Below are positions 53,363 to 61,057 of a stretch of 64,000 nt of DNA, in pieces. This DNA is from CAYXDO01 sp964463485. Its GTDB lineage: Bacteria; Myxococcota; Kuafuiibacteriia; Kuafuiibacteriales; Kuafuiibacteriaceae. The stretch lies in contig CAYXDO010000007.1 in assembly GCA_964463485.1 (NCBI GenBank), forward strand, positions 67,191-131,190. The letters run 5' to 3'. The notes beneath the pieces were generated by a model. The model was not told where the DNA came from and ran no database searches. It worked only from the letters and a program-made list of their open reading frames with translations. The translations under genes and the position numbers were made by a program. The stretch's first letter is position 1; every line of letters starts with the position of its first letter.

Positions 53363-53833
53363 GTGTCCGGTCCGGCGAGCGAAGACTCCCTCGCTCTTCA
53401 GCTCTTCGAATTCATCTCGCGAGACGGAGGGCCCAAGCCGGACGCCTCGAGCCTCGACGCGAGGTCCCGAGAGCAGCTCGTCGCACTCCTTTCCGCGCAA
53501 AAGGGACCGGCCCTTCGCGCCGCCGTCCAGACGGTCCTCGAGCTCGCATATTACGTGTACTCCGAGTTGGGCTCCGAGCCCACCGCGTTGGCCTTGGTCG
53601 AGGTCGCAGGAACTCAGAAAGCCGCACTCTCCTCGGCCGGCAAAGAGGGCGAGGAGCTGGCCCGACGCGTGGCGGGCATGGCAGCCGACAAGGCCGAGGT
53701 CTTTCGCTCATTTGCAGGCGAGCAACGAAGGACGCTCGGGCCAGACACCCCGCCCCCCGAGGGTTCGGTGCGCAACTCACCGATGGCCCGCTTCGCGCTC
53801 CGAAGCCCGCCCGCCAAAGACAGGAAGAAGTGA
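53363..53833 (+). CDS. Small helical protein of unknown function
   Basis: This 156-residue protein starts at GTG 53363. It has acidic N-terminal helices (SLALQLFEFISRDGG), then long helices (ALRAAVQTVLELAYYVYSEL, KEGEELARRVAGMAADKAEV) and a basic Pro-rich end. No family is recognised. It follows the 80-residue gene immediately. The last 20 residues are low in complexity. Confidence 0.45.
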   Translation: MSGPASEDSLALQLFEFISRDGGPKPDASSLDARSREQLVALLSAQKGPALRAAVQTVLELAYYVYSELGSEPTALALVEVAGTQKAALSSAGKEGEELARRVAGMAADKAEVFRSFAGEQRRTLGPDTPPPEGSVRNSPMARFALRSPPAKDRKK

Positions 53834-53867
53834 CTTCACTGCCCAGGCGCTTTTTTTTTCCCGCGAC

Positions 53868-54116
53868 TTCGAACATCCGCGTCCGAAGCGAAGTAGCGCT
53901 GCCGATAGAGTATCAGAGTCTTCGTGCTCGCTCACCGAATGGATTTTGTGGTCGAAGACACAGTCATCGTCGAATCGAGGGCAGCGAAGGTCCCGGATCC
54001 GATCCACGAGGCCCAACTTCTATCGGTACCTGCGACTGAGCGAACGTCACGTCGGGCTACTCATCGACCTCCTTGTCGCTAAACTCGGCGACGGGATCAG
54101 ACGATTGGTTTTGTGA
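53868..54116 (+). pseudogene. Degraded GxxExxY-family gene remnant
   Basis: Three frames together give a typical GxxExxY C-terminus. One frame reads VRSEVALPIEYQSLR. A second, starting at 53939, reads MDFVVEDTVIVESRAAK and then IHEAQLLS. The third continues as YLRLSERHVGLLIDLL and ends DGIRRLVL with a stop. These match the pattern of the family (strand-VVE, HEAQLLSYL, VGLLINF, DGIRR). Two frameshifts are therefore present, and the N-terminus is lost. The surrounding 385-base gap (53834-54218) holds nothing else apart from a short repeat-like stretch. No function can be assigned. Confidence 0.62.
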
Positions 54117-54120
54117 ACTC

Positions 54121-54163
54121 ATTCTCCGCGTCCCCGTGTTCATTCTCCGTGCCCTCCGTGGTT
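54121..54163. repeat. CTCCGTG-type repeat-like stretch
   Basis: Imperfect iterations of TTCTCCGYG/CCTCCGTGG occur right after the GxxExxY remnant. Sequences of this kind often follow GxxExxY genes in other genomes (recollection, not searched). It has no obvious hairpin. Confidence 0.35.
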
Positions 54164-54218
54164 ATCTTCGGTTGTGGCCGCGGCCGCGCTAGGATATGCT
54201 CTCTGAGGTTGCGATCCT

Positions 54219-54878
54219 ATGAGTCCGCACGAGTTGATCCAGGATACGGCTCGCGAGATCGCCGCGCGTTGCCCACGGTTGACGCTATCCTGCTATTGGG
54301 CTGGGACGTCGGTGATTTCGCTGGAGGAGCTTCATCACCGATCATCGTTCGACCTCGACTTCCATACCCTGGTCGCGCTGCAAGATACGCGTCCGTTCCT
54401 TGCGGAGCTCGAGCTCGGATTCCCGGGCCACGTGCGCGTACTCCAACCGCCGGATCGGGTTGGAGCAGCATTCAGCGCATTGCTCCGCCTGAAAACGGGA
54501 GAAAATCTACCGGTGCAAGTCCTTTCGAACTACGAGGATGTGCCGGAGTCTGACATCGTGCCTTCGCGCTCTGTCCCGGGACTCGTGCGAGTGAGCCTGC
54601 TTCGTTACCTCGCGGACAAGATCCAATGCGTCGCAGAGCGAGTCGAGGCGCGCGATCTGTTCGATATCGAGTCCGTCATCACGCGGCATCCGAGAATGGC
54701 GGCGGCCGCTCAGCAGTTTGCCGCCGGTCAGGATGCGCTGATTTTGGCCGAGCGGCTCACGGGTTGGACGGACGACGCGATCGCCAACGACCTGGCGGGC
54801 TACTCCGGCGTGGATCCTCGCATCGCAGCGAACGCGCGAGAAAGACTCCTTCGCTGGCTCCGGGACGCAGCCAAGTGA
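54219..54878 (+). CDS. AbiEii/AbiGii-type nucleotidyltransferase, possible toxin
   Basis: This 219-residue protein has the nucleotidyltransferase active-site pattern of the AbiEii toxin family. CYWAGTSVISL replaces the usual GGTALAL, then HHRSSFDLDF provides the catalytic Asp residues, and KIQCVAERVEARDLFDIES matches the K-x-RDLxDL region. Family members (for example type IV toxin-antitoxin AbiE) act as GTP-dependent toxins. The gene is followed, with a GTGA overlap, by a 99-residue gene; a normal AbiEi antitoxin is not seen upstream. It lies just after the GxxExxY relic. Confidence 0.75.
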   Translation: MSPHELIQDTAREIAARCPRLTLSCYWAGTSVISLEELHHRSSFDLDFHTLVALQDTRPFLAELELGFPGHVRVLQPPDRVGAAFSALLRLKTGENLPVQVLSNYEDVPESDIVPSRSVPGLVRVSLLRYLADKIQCVAERVEARDLFDIESVITRHPRMAAAAQQFAAGQDALILAERLTGWTDDAIANDLAGYSGVDPRIAANARERLLRWLRDAAK

Positions 54879-55174
54879 AACGGACGTACCAGTTTGCACA
54901 GCCGTCCGGGCATGTGGCGTGCGCGCTCGAGTCGGGCGAGTCTATCGTGCTCCCGATTTTTGCCGGCATCTTGCGGCACGCGACCGAAGAAGAGCTGCGC
55001 GAGCTGCTCACGCGTCCCGTAGTGGCGCGTAAGTACACACGCGCTGCGCTAGTCGATGCCGCGTGGCCAGTCCTGCGTGAGTTTCCGCGGACGTGGCTCC
55101 TCGAGTGCTTGGCTGGGTTGGATGTTCCCCTTGGAAGGCGCCGGGCGTTGGAGTTCATGCTCAACGCTGAATAG
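54875..55174 (+). CDS. Small protein coupled to the AbiEii-like gene, possible antitoxin
   Basis: This 99-residue protein starts at GTG 54875, overlapping the upstream stop (GTGA), so translation is coupled. It begins MKRTYQFAQPSGHVACALES and has a helical middle (EELRELLTRPVVARKYTRAA) with AWPVLREFPRTWLLECLAGL. It does not resemble AbiEi, which has a winged helix at its start, so its family is unknown. Size and coupling make it a plausible partner or antitoxin for the AbiEii-like protein (inference). Confidence 0.55.
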   Translation: MKRTYQFAQPSGHVACALESGESIVLPIFAGILRHATEEELRELLTRPVVARKYTRAALVDAAWPVLREFPRTWLLECLAGLDVPLGRRRALEFMLNAE

Positions 55175-55196
55175 CCGCGGTCCGTCGGCTGTGAGG

Positions 55197-57143
55197 TCAG
55201 CGCTTCCATTCACAGCGACGCCACGACCCCGTGGAAGTCTCCAGAATCCAGATTGCACCGGAGCTCACCGCCACCAAACGCTCATCGTCGACCCAGGTGA
55301 AGTTGGCTCCGGACTCGAGCCGAGGATCGCTCCGGGTCGGCACCAGGGTCTTCTCGGAGCGACCCAGTCGAGGGATCGATCGGTCGAGAGCCACAACCCA
55401 CGCGTGATTCGGTGACCAATGAAAAAACGGACGTGGGTCACGGCGCGCGCTGGTGTCGACGTCCACGACGAGCTCGGTCATCTCCGGCAATGCGACCACC
55501 AGTTCGTGCTCCGGCCCGGCTCGAAGGCCGAACGAATCGTCCTGGAACACCGACCCCTCGAACAAGTCAGTTGCAATCGGTACCCACACCGATCTTTCGA
55601 GCTCGAAGCGAAGGAGGTCCACTTTTCTGCGCTCCCCCACGTCGAGGACCCGCAGCCAGGCCACGACTTCCCCTCGCCGCCCGCGCGCGAGCGAAAATTG
55701 CTGCTTGGCCCGAGGCAGCGACCGGCGCCCTTCGGGAAGGGGCCGACCCAACGCCGAGCACGCCAGGCCGGAAGGCGACTGGCAGGCCCACTCTCGAGCA
55801 CTCAAGAGCTCAGTTCGGTTCTTCGTCTCGAGGTCGTGCAGCCAGACGCCGCCAGTGGGTTGGATCGATAGGAAATGCGTCTCCTCTTCCCACGGCCTGA
55901 CCGCGTGAGCGGGCCACCAAGTCCAGCCGCCGGCCTCGATTCGCCCGGCGCTCGTGACCACGAGAAGCTGCGCCCCCTCTCGGATCTCGACGTGGGCGTG
56001 CTTGCGGGTCTCCTCGAAGAGTAGCTGTCCGCGCCGAAATCCGGCAAGTCGAGGCGAATGGGAGCGCTCCACGTGGGCGACCGTCCAGGCCGCGGTAGAT
56101 GTCGCACCCAACTCGTTCGTGGATAGACTCACGACCTCTGAAGCGTGTCGGCCAACCAACGCCGAAATATCCGCGTCCGCGCCGGTCCACGTGTCCACCA
56201 TACGCGGACTCGCAAACAGCGCCCCCTGGCGGTGATCCAACCGCTGAAATCGTCCCGGCGCGAGCCACGAGCTTCGGCCGAGCGCGGCGCACCTGCCAGT
56301 GACCGCGTCGACGTGAGTCACGTGTACTCCGCTCGCCGCCCGATCAGGGCCTGACACGTACTTCTCCGTCAGACTGTGACCGGCCAGCACGAGCGCCTGG
56401 CCTGGCGCAACTCTCTTCACTCGCCACCTGCTCGGAGGACTGTCCACCGCGAGCTTGCACAGGAACGTGAGCAACCCGGCCATCGTCAGCACCGCCCCAC
56501 CCAAGGTCGCTGCTACGACCCGTCTGCGAAGGCGCAGCGGGGTCGTCGCCATCACCAGCGAAGTCGCCAGCCCCACGAGCCCCAATCCCGCCAACAGCCT
56601 GAACGCCAGCCAATCGCTCGGGACGATTCCCCAAACCGTCCGCATGAAGATCAGCGCGACCGCGCTGGTCATCAGAATCAGGTAAAGAGCTAGGTACGAG
56701 ACTCCGTCGCGGCGACTCAGCGCACGAGCGCCTGCGAACGTCCCGAAGGTCGCGAACGAGAAGGCGCCAAAGACTGCAAACCGACGCATCTCGTGCTCCG
56801 TCGCGACCGCGATCCACGAACACTCGACCAACAGGATCGGCAGGGCCGCGACACTCAGTCGACCGAAAGCCACCCTAAGCCGCGCTCCGGGGAGAGTCTC
56901 CGTGAAGCTGGGATGAAGCTGCGACGAAGCCAGTCCGCCAGCGAGAGCGCTCCAGGTCAGCATCAGGACGTCGAGCAGCCCGAGGAAGTCCGAGAGTTGA
57001 GGAAACGCTGCGTGCAGCTGCTCCGGAGGCCTCAGCCACAATAGGGCGGCGGGACCTGCCAAGACGACCATCACCAGCAAATCGAAGTTCCGCAACGGAG
57101 AGCGAGCGGCCCGTCGACGAAGGATGCGACTGACATGTCTCAT
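55197..57143 (-). CDS. Type B membrane protein with exported C-terminal domain (copy 3)
   Basis: This 648-residue protein is one of three paralogues, with 59033-60943 and 61058-62962. The N-terminus MRHVSRILRRRAARSPLRNF carries the shared RRRAxxxPFxNFDL motif, followed by about six membrane segments to residue 240. The C-terminal 400 residues are probably extracytoplasmic and beta-rich (GRRSLPRAKQQFSLARGRRG, WVDDERLVAVSSGAIWILET) and end SWRRCEWKR, as in the paralogues. The start overlaps the end of the A gene by 4 bases. Its fold resembles a propeller; no function is known. Confidence 0.68.
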   Translation of the reverse strand: MRHVSRILRRRAARSPLRNFDLLVMVVLAGPAALLWLRPPEQLHAAFPQLSDFLGLLDVLMLTWSALAGGLASSQLHPSFTETLPGARLRVAFGRLSVAALPILLVECSWIAVATEHEMRRFAVFGAFSFATFGTFAGARALSRRDGVSYLALYLILMTSAVALIFMRTVWGIVPSDWLAFRLLAGLGLVGLATSLVMATTPLRLRRRVVAATLGGAVLTMAGLLTFLCKLAVDSPPSRWRVKRVAPGQALVLAGHSLTEKYVSGPDRAASGVHVTHVDAVTGRCAALGRSSWLAPGRFQRLDHRQGALFASPRMVDTWTGADADISALVGRHASEVVSLSTNELGATSTAAWTVAHVERSHSPRLAGFRRGQLLFEETRKHAHVEIREGAQLLVVTSAGRIEAGGWTWWPAHAVRPWEEETHFLSIQPTGGVWLHDLETKNRTELLSAREWACQSPSGLACSALGRPLPEGRRSLPRAKQQFSLARGRRGEVVAWLRVLDVGERRKVDLLRFELERSVWVPIATDLFEGSVFQDDSFGLRAGPEHELVVALPEMTELVVDVDTSARRDPRPFFHWSPNHAWVVALDRSIPRLGRSEKTLVPTRSDPRLESGANFTWVDDERLVAVSSGAIWILETSTGSWRRCEWKR

Positions 57144-58882
57144 GAGCCCAACTCGCAGATGGTCTCGAGCGCGTTGCCGCTCGCGTCCAGTCGGATGACT
57201 CGGCCATTTTGCACCGCCAGCCGGGAATGGTCGTCGAGCACTCCGGCCGACTCGCGCGCCTCGAGCGCGTCGGCTTCCCCGTCGAACCGGACCCGAACCG
57301 AACCTCTCGGGTCGGCGATCACGACCGCGTTCGAGTCGACGCGCCCGATCGTCCAGTACTTGCGGGCCACCTCGGCGAGTCGTTCGCGGGGAACCACGGT
57401 CTTTCGCTCGCCCGTCGAACCATCGACCTGGACGAGCTCGACCCGCACCTGGTCACCCTCCAGCGAAGGTTTCGCGAAGACGACGAAGCCGAGATCGTCC
57501 GAGCCCCTAAGTCCTCCGTGTTTGGTTGCGACGGACAGTTCCTCGGCCGAGAGGAGCCGCTCGGATTTTCCGGTGAGAGGCTCGTACCGAATCAGCCCAT
57601 CCCGGCTACCCATGAGGAGGCGAGTCAGGTCGCGCGAGAGTTGAAGGATGTTCCCCGGCGCGCGAACGATGGTCACCTCCCCAGAGCTAGGGTCGATGGC
57701 GTGCCACTCGCTTGGAGATTCTTGAGCGAGAAGGGCTCGAGGATGGGCCGGACCGAAATGTTTGTACGGTCGTGTGAGGGGTGCTCCGGACGAGTCTGCC
57801 AGCACGGAGTACCCATGCTTGCTCGAGATGATCCGGTCGTCGGAGAGCAATTCGACCGAGTCCCCACCCGCGCTCAGCGGAACGACGCCTTCGGGGGAGA
57901 GCGCGAACGGCCCCTGTCGGTACACCAGCTCATGCGGTCTCGTTCCGCTACTCAGCACCAGCCCGCCCAAGTATCGCTTGAACTCGGGCCGTTCCACAGC
58001 GTTGTTCTTCCGGGGCTCCGGCCAGAACCCACGCCCTAGAAATCGGCACTCACGCCTAGAAACCGTCACGAGATAGGCCGGCCGCGCGACCGGACGTCTG
58101 CGTTCGTAGAGGTGCACCACGAACGCGTCTTGGCTCAGCTTGGTGAACGTCGCAGCCTGGATCGCGGTCAGATCGACTCGGGCGGACCGAATCAGGGCCG
58201 CGTATCCGAGCCAGACACCCACGAGCAGCGGAACCGAGGCGAGGAGGTTCGGAAGAAATCGGTATGGAGCCTTCGGTCGCCAGAGGAGGAAGCCGAAGAG
58301 GGCGCTCGCGAACCCGGCCCAGAAGACGATCCTGGCGATTTCCAGAACCTGGGTGGGCTCCAGGGGCGCAGCAAAGGCGCCGCTCTCGACCAACAGCAGC
58401 AATGACAGAACCGAGATGGGTACGAAGAGCGGCCGGTCGAGCGCGCGGACCGTGAGTCCCAGCAGGAAGGCATACAGCGAAGCCTCGGAGGCCAGCCAGA
58501 GTCCAGGCGCGCCCGACTCTCCCCAGATCAGCCTACACGCTGCCCCGTAACAAAGGAAAAGGGCTACGGGCGCAAGAAGCTCGAGCACACCTCGGGCCAA
58601 AACGTCGAACTGCCTCAACGGAAGAGTGGTCAGAAAAGCGCTGCGACGGTCCGGCAGCGTCGCGAGACCGGCGAGGAGCGCCGTCATCGGGGCGAAGGAG
58701 TGCGGCAAGAGGAAGGCGAGCGCTTTGCTGCCCAAGAAGTGGGCGAGCGCGTCGCCGCCCAGATCCAATCGCGTCAGGATACAGATCGCGACCAACCCAG
58801 CGGCGCTCAGGCCGGATGCGGCTCGAAAGGACGCCGCGGGGGACAAGCGGCCGAACCCCCAAAAGCCGCGCTTTCGTGCCAC
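57140..58882 (-). CDS. Type A membrane protein, ABC-2-permease-like N-terminus, exported C-terminal domain
   Basis: This 580-residue protein starts at GTG 58882, just after a run of GAGTCGCAG repeats, which excludes the longer frame. The N-terminal 280 residues have about six to eight hydrophobic segments (LPLRQFDVLARGVLELLAPV resembles the ABC-2 exporter pattern). The rest is beta-rich and presumably outside (YLVTVSRRECRFLGRGFWPE, NGRVIRLDASGNALETICEL at the end). It overlaps the B gene at 57143 by 4 bases. No ATP-binding component is present in the window. Confidence 0.66.
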   Translation of the reverse strand: MARKRGFWGFGRLSPAASFRAASGLSAAGLVAICILTRLDLGGDALAHFLGSKALAFLLPHSFAPMTALLAGLATLPDRRSAFLTTLPLRQFDVLARGVLELLAPVALFLCYGAACRLIWGESGAPGLWLASEASLYAFLLGLTVRALDRPLFVPISVLSLLLLVESGAFAAPLEPTQVLEIARIVFWAGFASALFGFLLWRPKAPYRFLPNLLASVPLLVGVWLGYAALIRSARVDLTAIQAATFTKLSQDAFVVHLYERRRPVARPAYLVTVSRRECRFLGRGFWPEPRKNNAVERPEFKRYLGGLVLSSGTRPHELVYRQGPFALSPEGVVPLSAGGDSVELLSDDRIISSKHGYSVLADSSGAPLTRPYKHFGPAHPRALLAQESPSEWHAIDPSSGEVTIVRAPGNILQLSRDLTRLLMGSRDGLIRYEPLTGKSERLLSAEELSVATKHGGLRGSDDLGFVVFAKPSLEGDQVRVELVQVDGSTGERKTVVPRERLAEVARKYWTIGRVDSNAVVIADPRGSVRVRFDGEADALEARESAGVLDDHSRLAVQNGRVIRLDASGNALETICELGS

Positions 58883-58991
58883 GAAGTCACGATACCGCCG
58901 TCCCGAGCCGACAGCAACTCGATCGGAGTCGCAGGAGTCGCAGGCGTCGCAGAGTCGAAGAGCTCGCAGCGCGGACGCCTGGCCGGGGACG

Positions 58992-59008
58992 GCAGGCATT
59001 TTGCCTGC
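58992..59008. repeat. Palindromic repeat element GCAGGCA-TTT-TGCCTGC
   Basis: This is the second copy of the element described at 5587-5607, with 7-bp arms and a 3-base loop. It lies between two genes on the minus strand, together with a GGAGTCGCA tandem repeat (58925-58953), and shares the GGGGA tract before it. Confidence 0.6.
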
Positions 59009-59032
59009 GGCCCCCATTCGCCCACACGCAAC

Positions 59033-60943
59033 TCAGTCTCTCCTCGTTTCACAACGCCGCCACGATCCGGTGGAAGCCTCCAGAATCCAAATGCCTTGTG
59101 AGTCCACCGCGACCACATGCTCGTCGTCGACCCAAACCGGCTTTGGAGCCCATTCAGGCAGGCGTGGTCCGATCGACGTTGGAGTCAGAGTCAGCTCCGA
59201 ACGCCCGAGCTGAGGCGCCGCGCGATCGAAGGCCAATACCCGAGTGTGGCTCGGCGACCACACGAGTTGCTCCCGGTACGGCCGGACGGCGCCGGAGTCG
59301 AGGTCGACGACGAGTGTGGACTTGTTCAGAAAATCGATCCGCATTGCGTGCTCCGAGCCAAGCGCGGCCAAACGCACGTGGAGCTGCCGGAAGATCGAAC
59401 CCTCGAAGAGGTCGACCGCGACCGGAACCCAGTCACCTCGTTCCGGCGCGAATCGGAGCAGGTCGAGCTTCCGACGGTCCCCGACGTCGAGAGCTCTCAG
59501 CCAGTAAACATGCTCACCCGAGTGACTCCTTCCGAACCTGAAGCGTTGATAGCTGCCAAGTAGCGAGCGGCGTCCGGGAAGAGCTCGACCCATCAGCTGG
59601 CAGGCCTTTTCCCGCGAGTCGTCGCAGCGCAGTTGCTCGAGGCCGAGAAGCTGAGTACGTGTCAAAGACACACGGTCTCTAACCCACACGCCGTCTTTGA
59701 TGCTGTCGATGATGTACCGAGCCCAGTCGCTCGAATGGTCGCCGAAGTTCCGTGGCAACGCGGCCGCACCTCGGCCGTCTGCGACCTTGTTTCCCGCGAG
59801 GGCGACGAGGCTCTCCCCGTCTTGGAGCACTGAGTATAAGTCCGGCGCTTCGAAGCGCAGTCTCCCCTGCCGAAAACCTCCGAGACGAGTGACATACGGT
59901 CCCTCCAGCGCGGCGGCCGTCCAGGCGGAGCTAGAGGTTCGGCTTCCGAGCTCCGTCGAGGAAAGACTCACAACTTGCGGCGCATAGTCGCCCACCAGGC
60001 TAGAAACGTCCGCGTCTTCACCTGTCCGCGTATCGACGATTCGGGGGCTCGGGAAGAGCGAGTCGGGGTGATGCTCGATCCGCACGAATTGGCCAGGGAA
60101 CTCATTGCGCGAGCGGCCAAGCTCCCGGCACTGCCCGGAGGCAGCGTCCACCCAAGTCGTCGGTTGTCCCGTGACCGTGTCCGCGACGACGACCGCCCGA
60201 CCGGCTCCGGTCCGCCTGATCTTCAACGAGCGGGCCTCCGGCTCGTTCAACTGCGACCTGGAGGCGATCGAAACGATCGCGCCCATCACCACCAAGGCCG
60301 TGGCTACGACGACTCCCTCGATCCTCGTGCGTCTGGGCGAAGCCGAGACCGCCAGCGCAAGGGTCGTACTCACGAGCCCGCACGGCAGCAGCACTTGAAA
60401 GATGTACCAGCGCCCGAGCTCGATCTGCCACATGGCCGAGACCAAACCGGCGGTTCCCGCTTGCACATAGAGAGCAACAACAAGGAGAACGATGGCGGTC
60501 GTATCTCGGCGGCCCAACGCCCTCGCAGCGCCGCACATACCCAGCACCGCGAGACAGAGTCCGCCGAGGGGATAAAGCAGGGGATGAAGTAGGTCGGGAA
60601 AGGACTTCGCCCAGGCGCAACCCGCGAGCAAAGTGGGTAGGACTGCGCAGGTCAGTCGATCCAAAGCCAGCCACGGCCCGGGTCTCGGAAGCGTCTCGTC
60701 GAAGCTAGGGCTGGGTGTTCGGAAGGCAAAGTAGCCCGCGAGCGCTGACCATCCGACGAACAACGCGAACGCACTCGATCGCACGTGCAACTCGAACGTA
60801 CTCGATCCCATGTCGAACCATTCGAAACAGACCCAGGGGATCAAGAAGAGGCCGAGCGCGACGAGATCGAAGTTGCGAAAAGGAGCGCGCGCGGCCCGTC
60901 GACGAAAGCTTCGGGCGATGAGACTTCGTAGCTGCGCGCTCAT
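59033..60943 (-). CDS. Type B membrane protein with exported C-terminal domain (copy 2)
   Basis: This 636-residue paralogue of 55197-57143 begins MSAQLRSLIARSFRRRAARA followed by PFRNFDLV. It has about six membrane segments to residue 240. The exported part includes IVDTRTGEDADVSSLVGDYA and ends WVDDEHVVAVDSQGIWILEA and SWRRCETRRD. Its ATG overlaps the stop of the A-type remnant (60940-61050) by 4 bases, the same junction as between the intact A and B genes. It is followed after 150 bases by the A gene. Confidence 0.7.
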   Translation of the reverse strand: MSAQLRSLIARSFRRRAARAPFRNFDLVALGLFLIPWVCFEWFDMGSSTFELHVRSSAFALFVGWSALAGYFAFRTPSPSFDETLPRPGPWLALDRLTCAVLPTLLAGCAWAKSFPDLLHPLLYPLGGLCLAVLGMCGAARALGRRDTTAIVLLVVALYVQAGTAGLVSAMWQIELGRWYIFQVLLPCGLVSTTLALAVSASPRRTRIEGVVVATALVVMGAIVSIASRSQLNEPEARSLKIRRTGAGRAVVVADTVTGQPTTWVDAASGQCRELGRSRNEFPGQFVRIEHHPDSLFPSPRIVDTRTGEDADVSSLVGDYAPQVVSLSSTELGSRTSSSAWTAAALEGPYVTRLGGFRQGRLRFEAPDLYSVLQDGESLVALAGNKVADGRGAAALPRNFGDHSSDWARYIIDSIKDGVWVRDRVSLTRTQLLGLEQLRCDDSREKACQLMGRALPGRRSLLGSYQRFRFGRSHSGEHVYWLRALDVGDRRKLDLLRFAPERGDWVPVAVDLFEGSIFRQLHVRLAALGSEHAMRIDFLNKSTLVVDLDSGAVRPYREQLVWSPSHTRVLAFDRAAPQLGRSELTLTPTSIGPRLPEWAPKPVWVDDEHVVAVDSQGIWILEASTGSWRRCETRRD

Positions 60944-61050
60944 CGCGGTAACTCACAGATCTGCTCGAGCTCTTGCCCGGCGACACTCACACGGACGACT
61001 CGTCCGTTCCGAAGCGCGAGCTCCGCCCCCCGCAGGCACCCTGGTGAAAC
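60940..61050 (-). pseudogene. C-terminal relic of a type A gene
   Basis: Between the stop of B copy 1 and the start of B copy 2 the minus strand reads LALRNGRVVRVSVAG followed by QELEQICELPR and TGA. This matches the end of the intact A gene (LAVQNGRVIRLDASG, ALETICELGS). It lies in the same position as the A gene relative to the following B gene, including the ATGA overlap. Only about 30 residues remain, with no start codon, so the A gene here was deleted internally. Confidence 0.78.
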
Positions 61051-61057
61051 GGAGTAG

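Noticed and set aside
55197..57143. Type B proteins as TonB or Omp85 outer-membrane proteins
   Set aside because: The N-terminus has alpha-helical inner-membrane segments, not a beta-barrel with signal peptide.
57140..58882. ABC transporter complete with ATPase
   Set aside because: Only an ABC-2-like membrane part is seen in the A gene; no Walker-containing ATPase gene lies in or next to the cassette.
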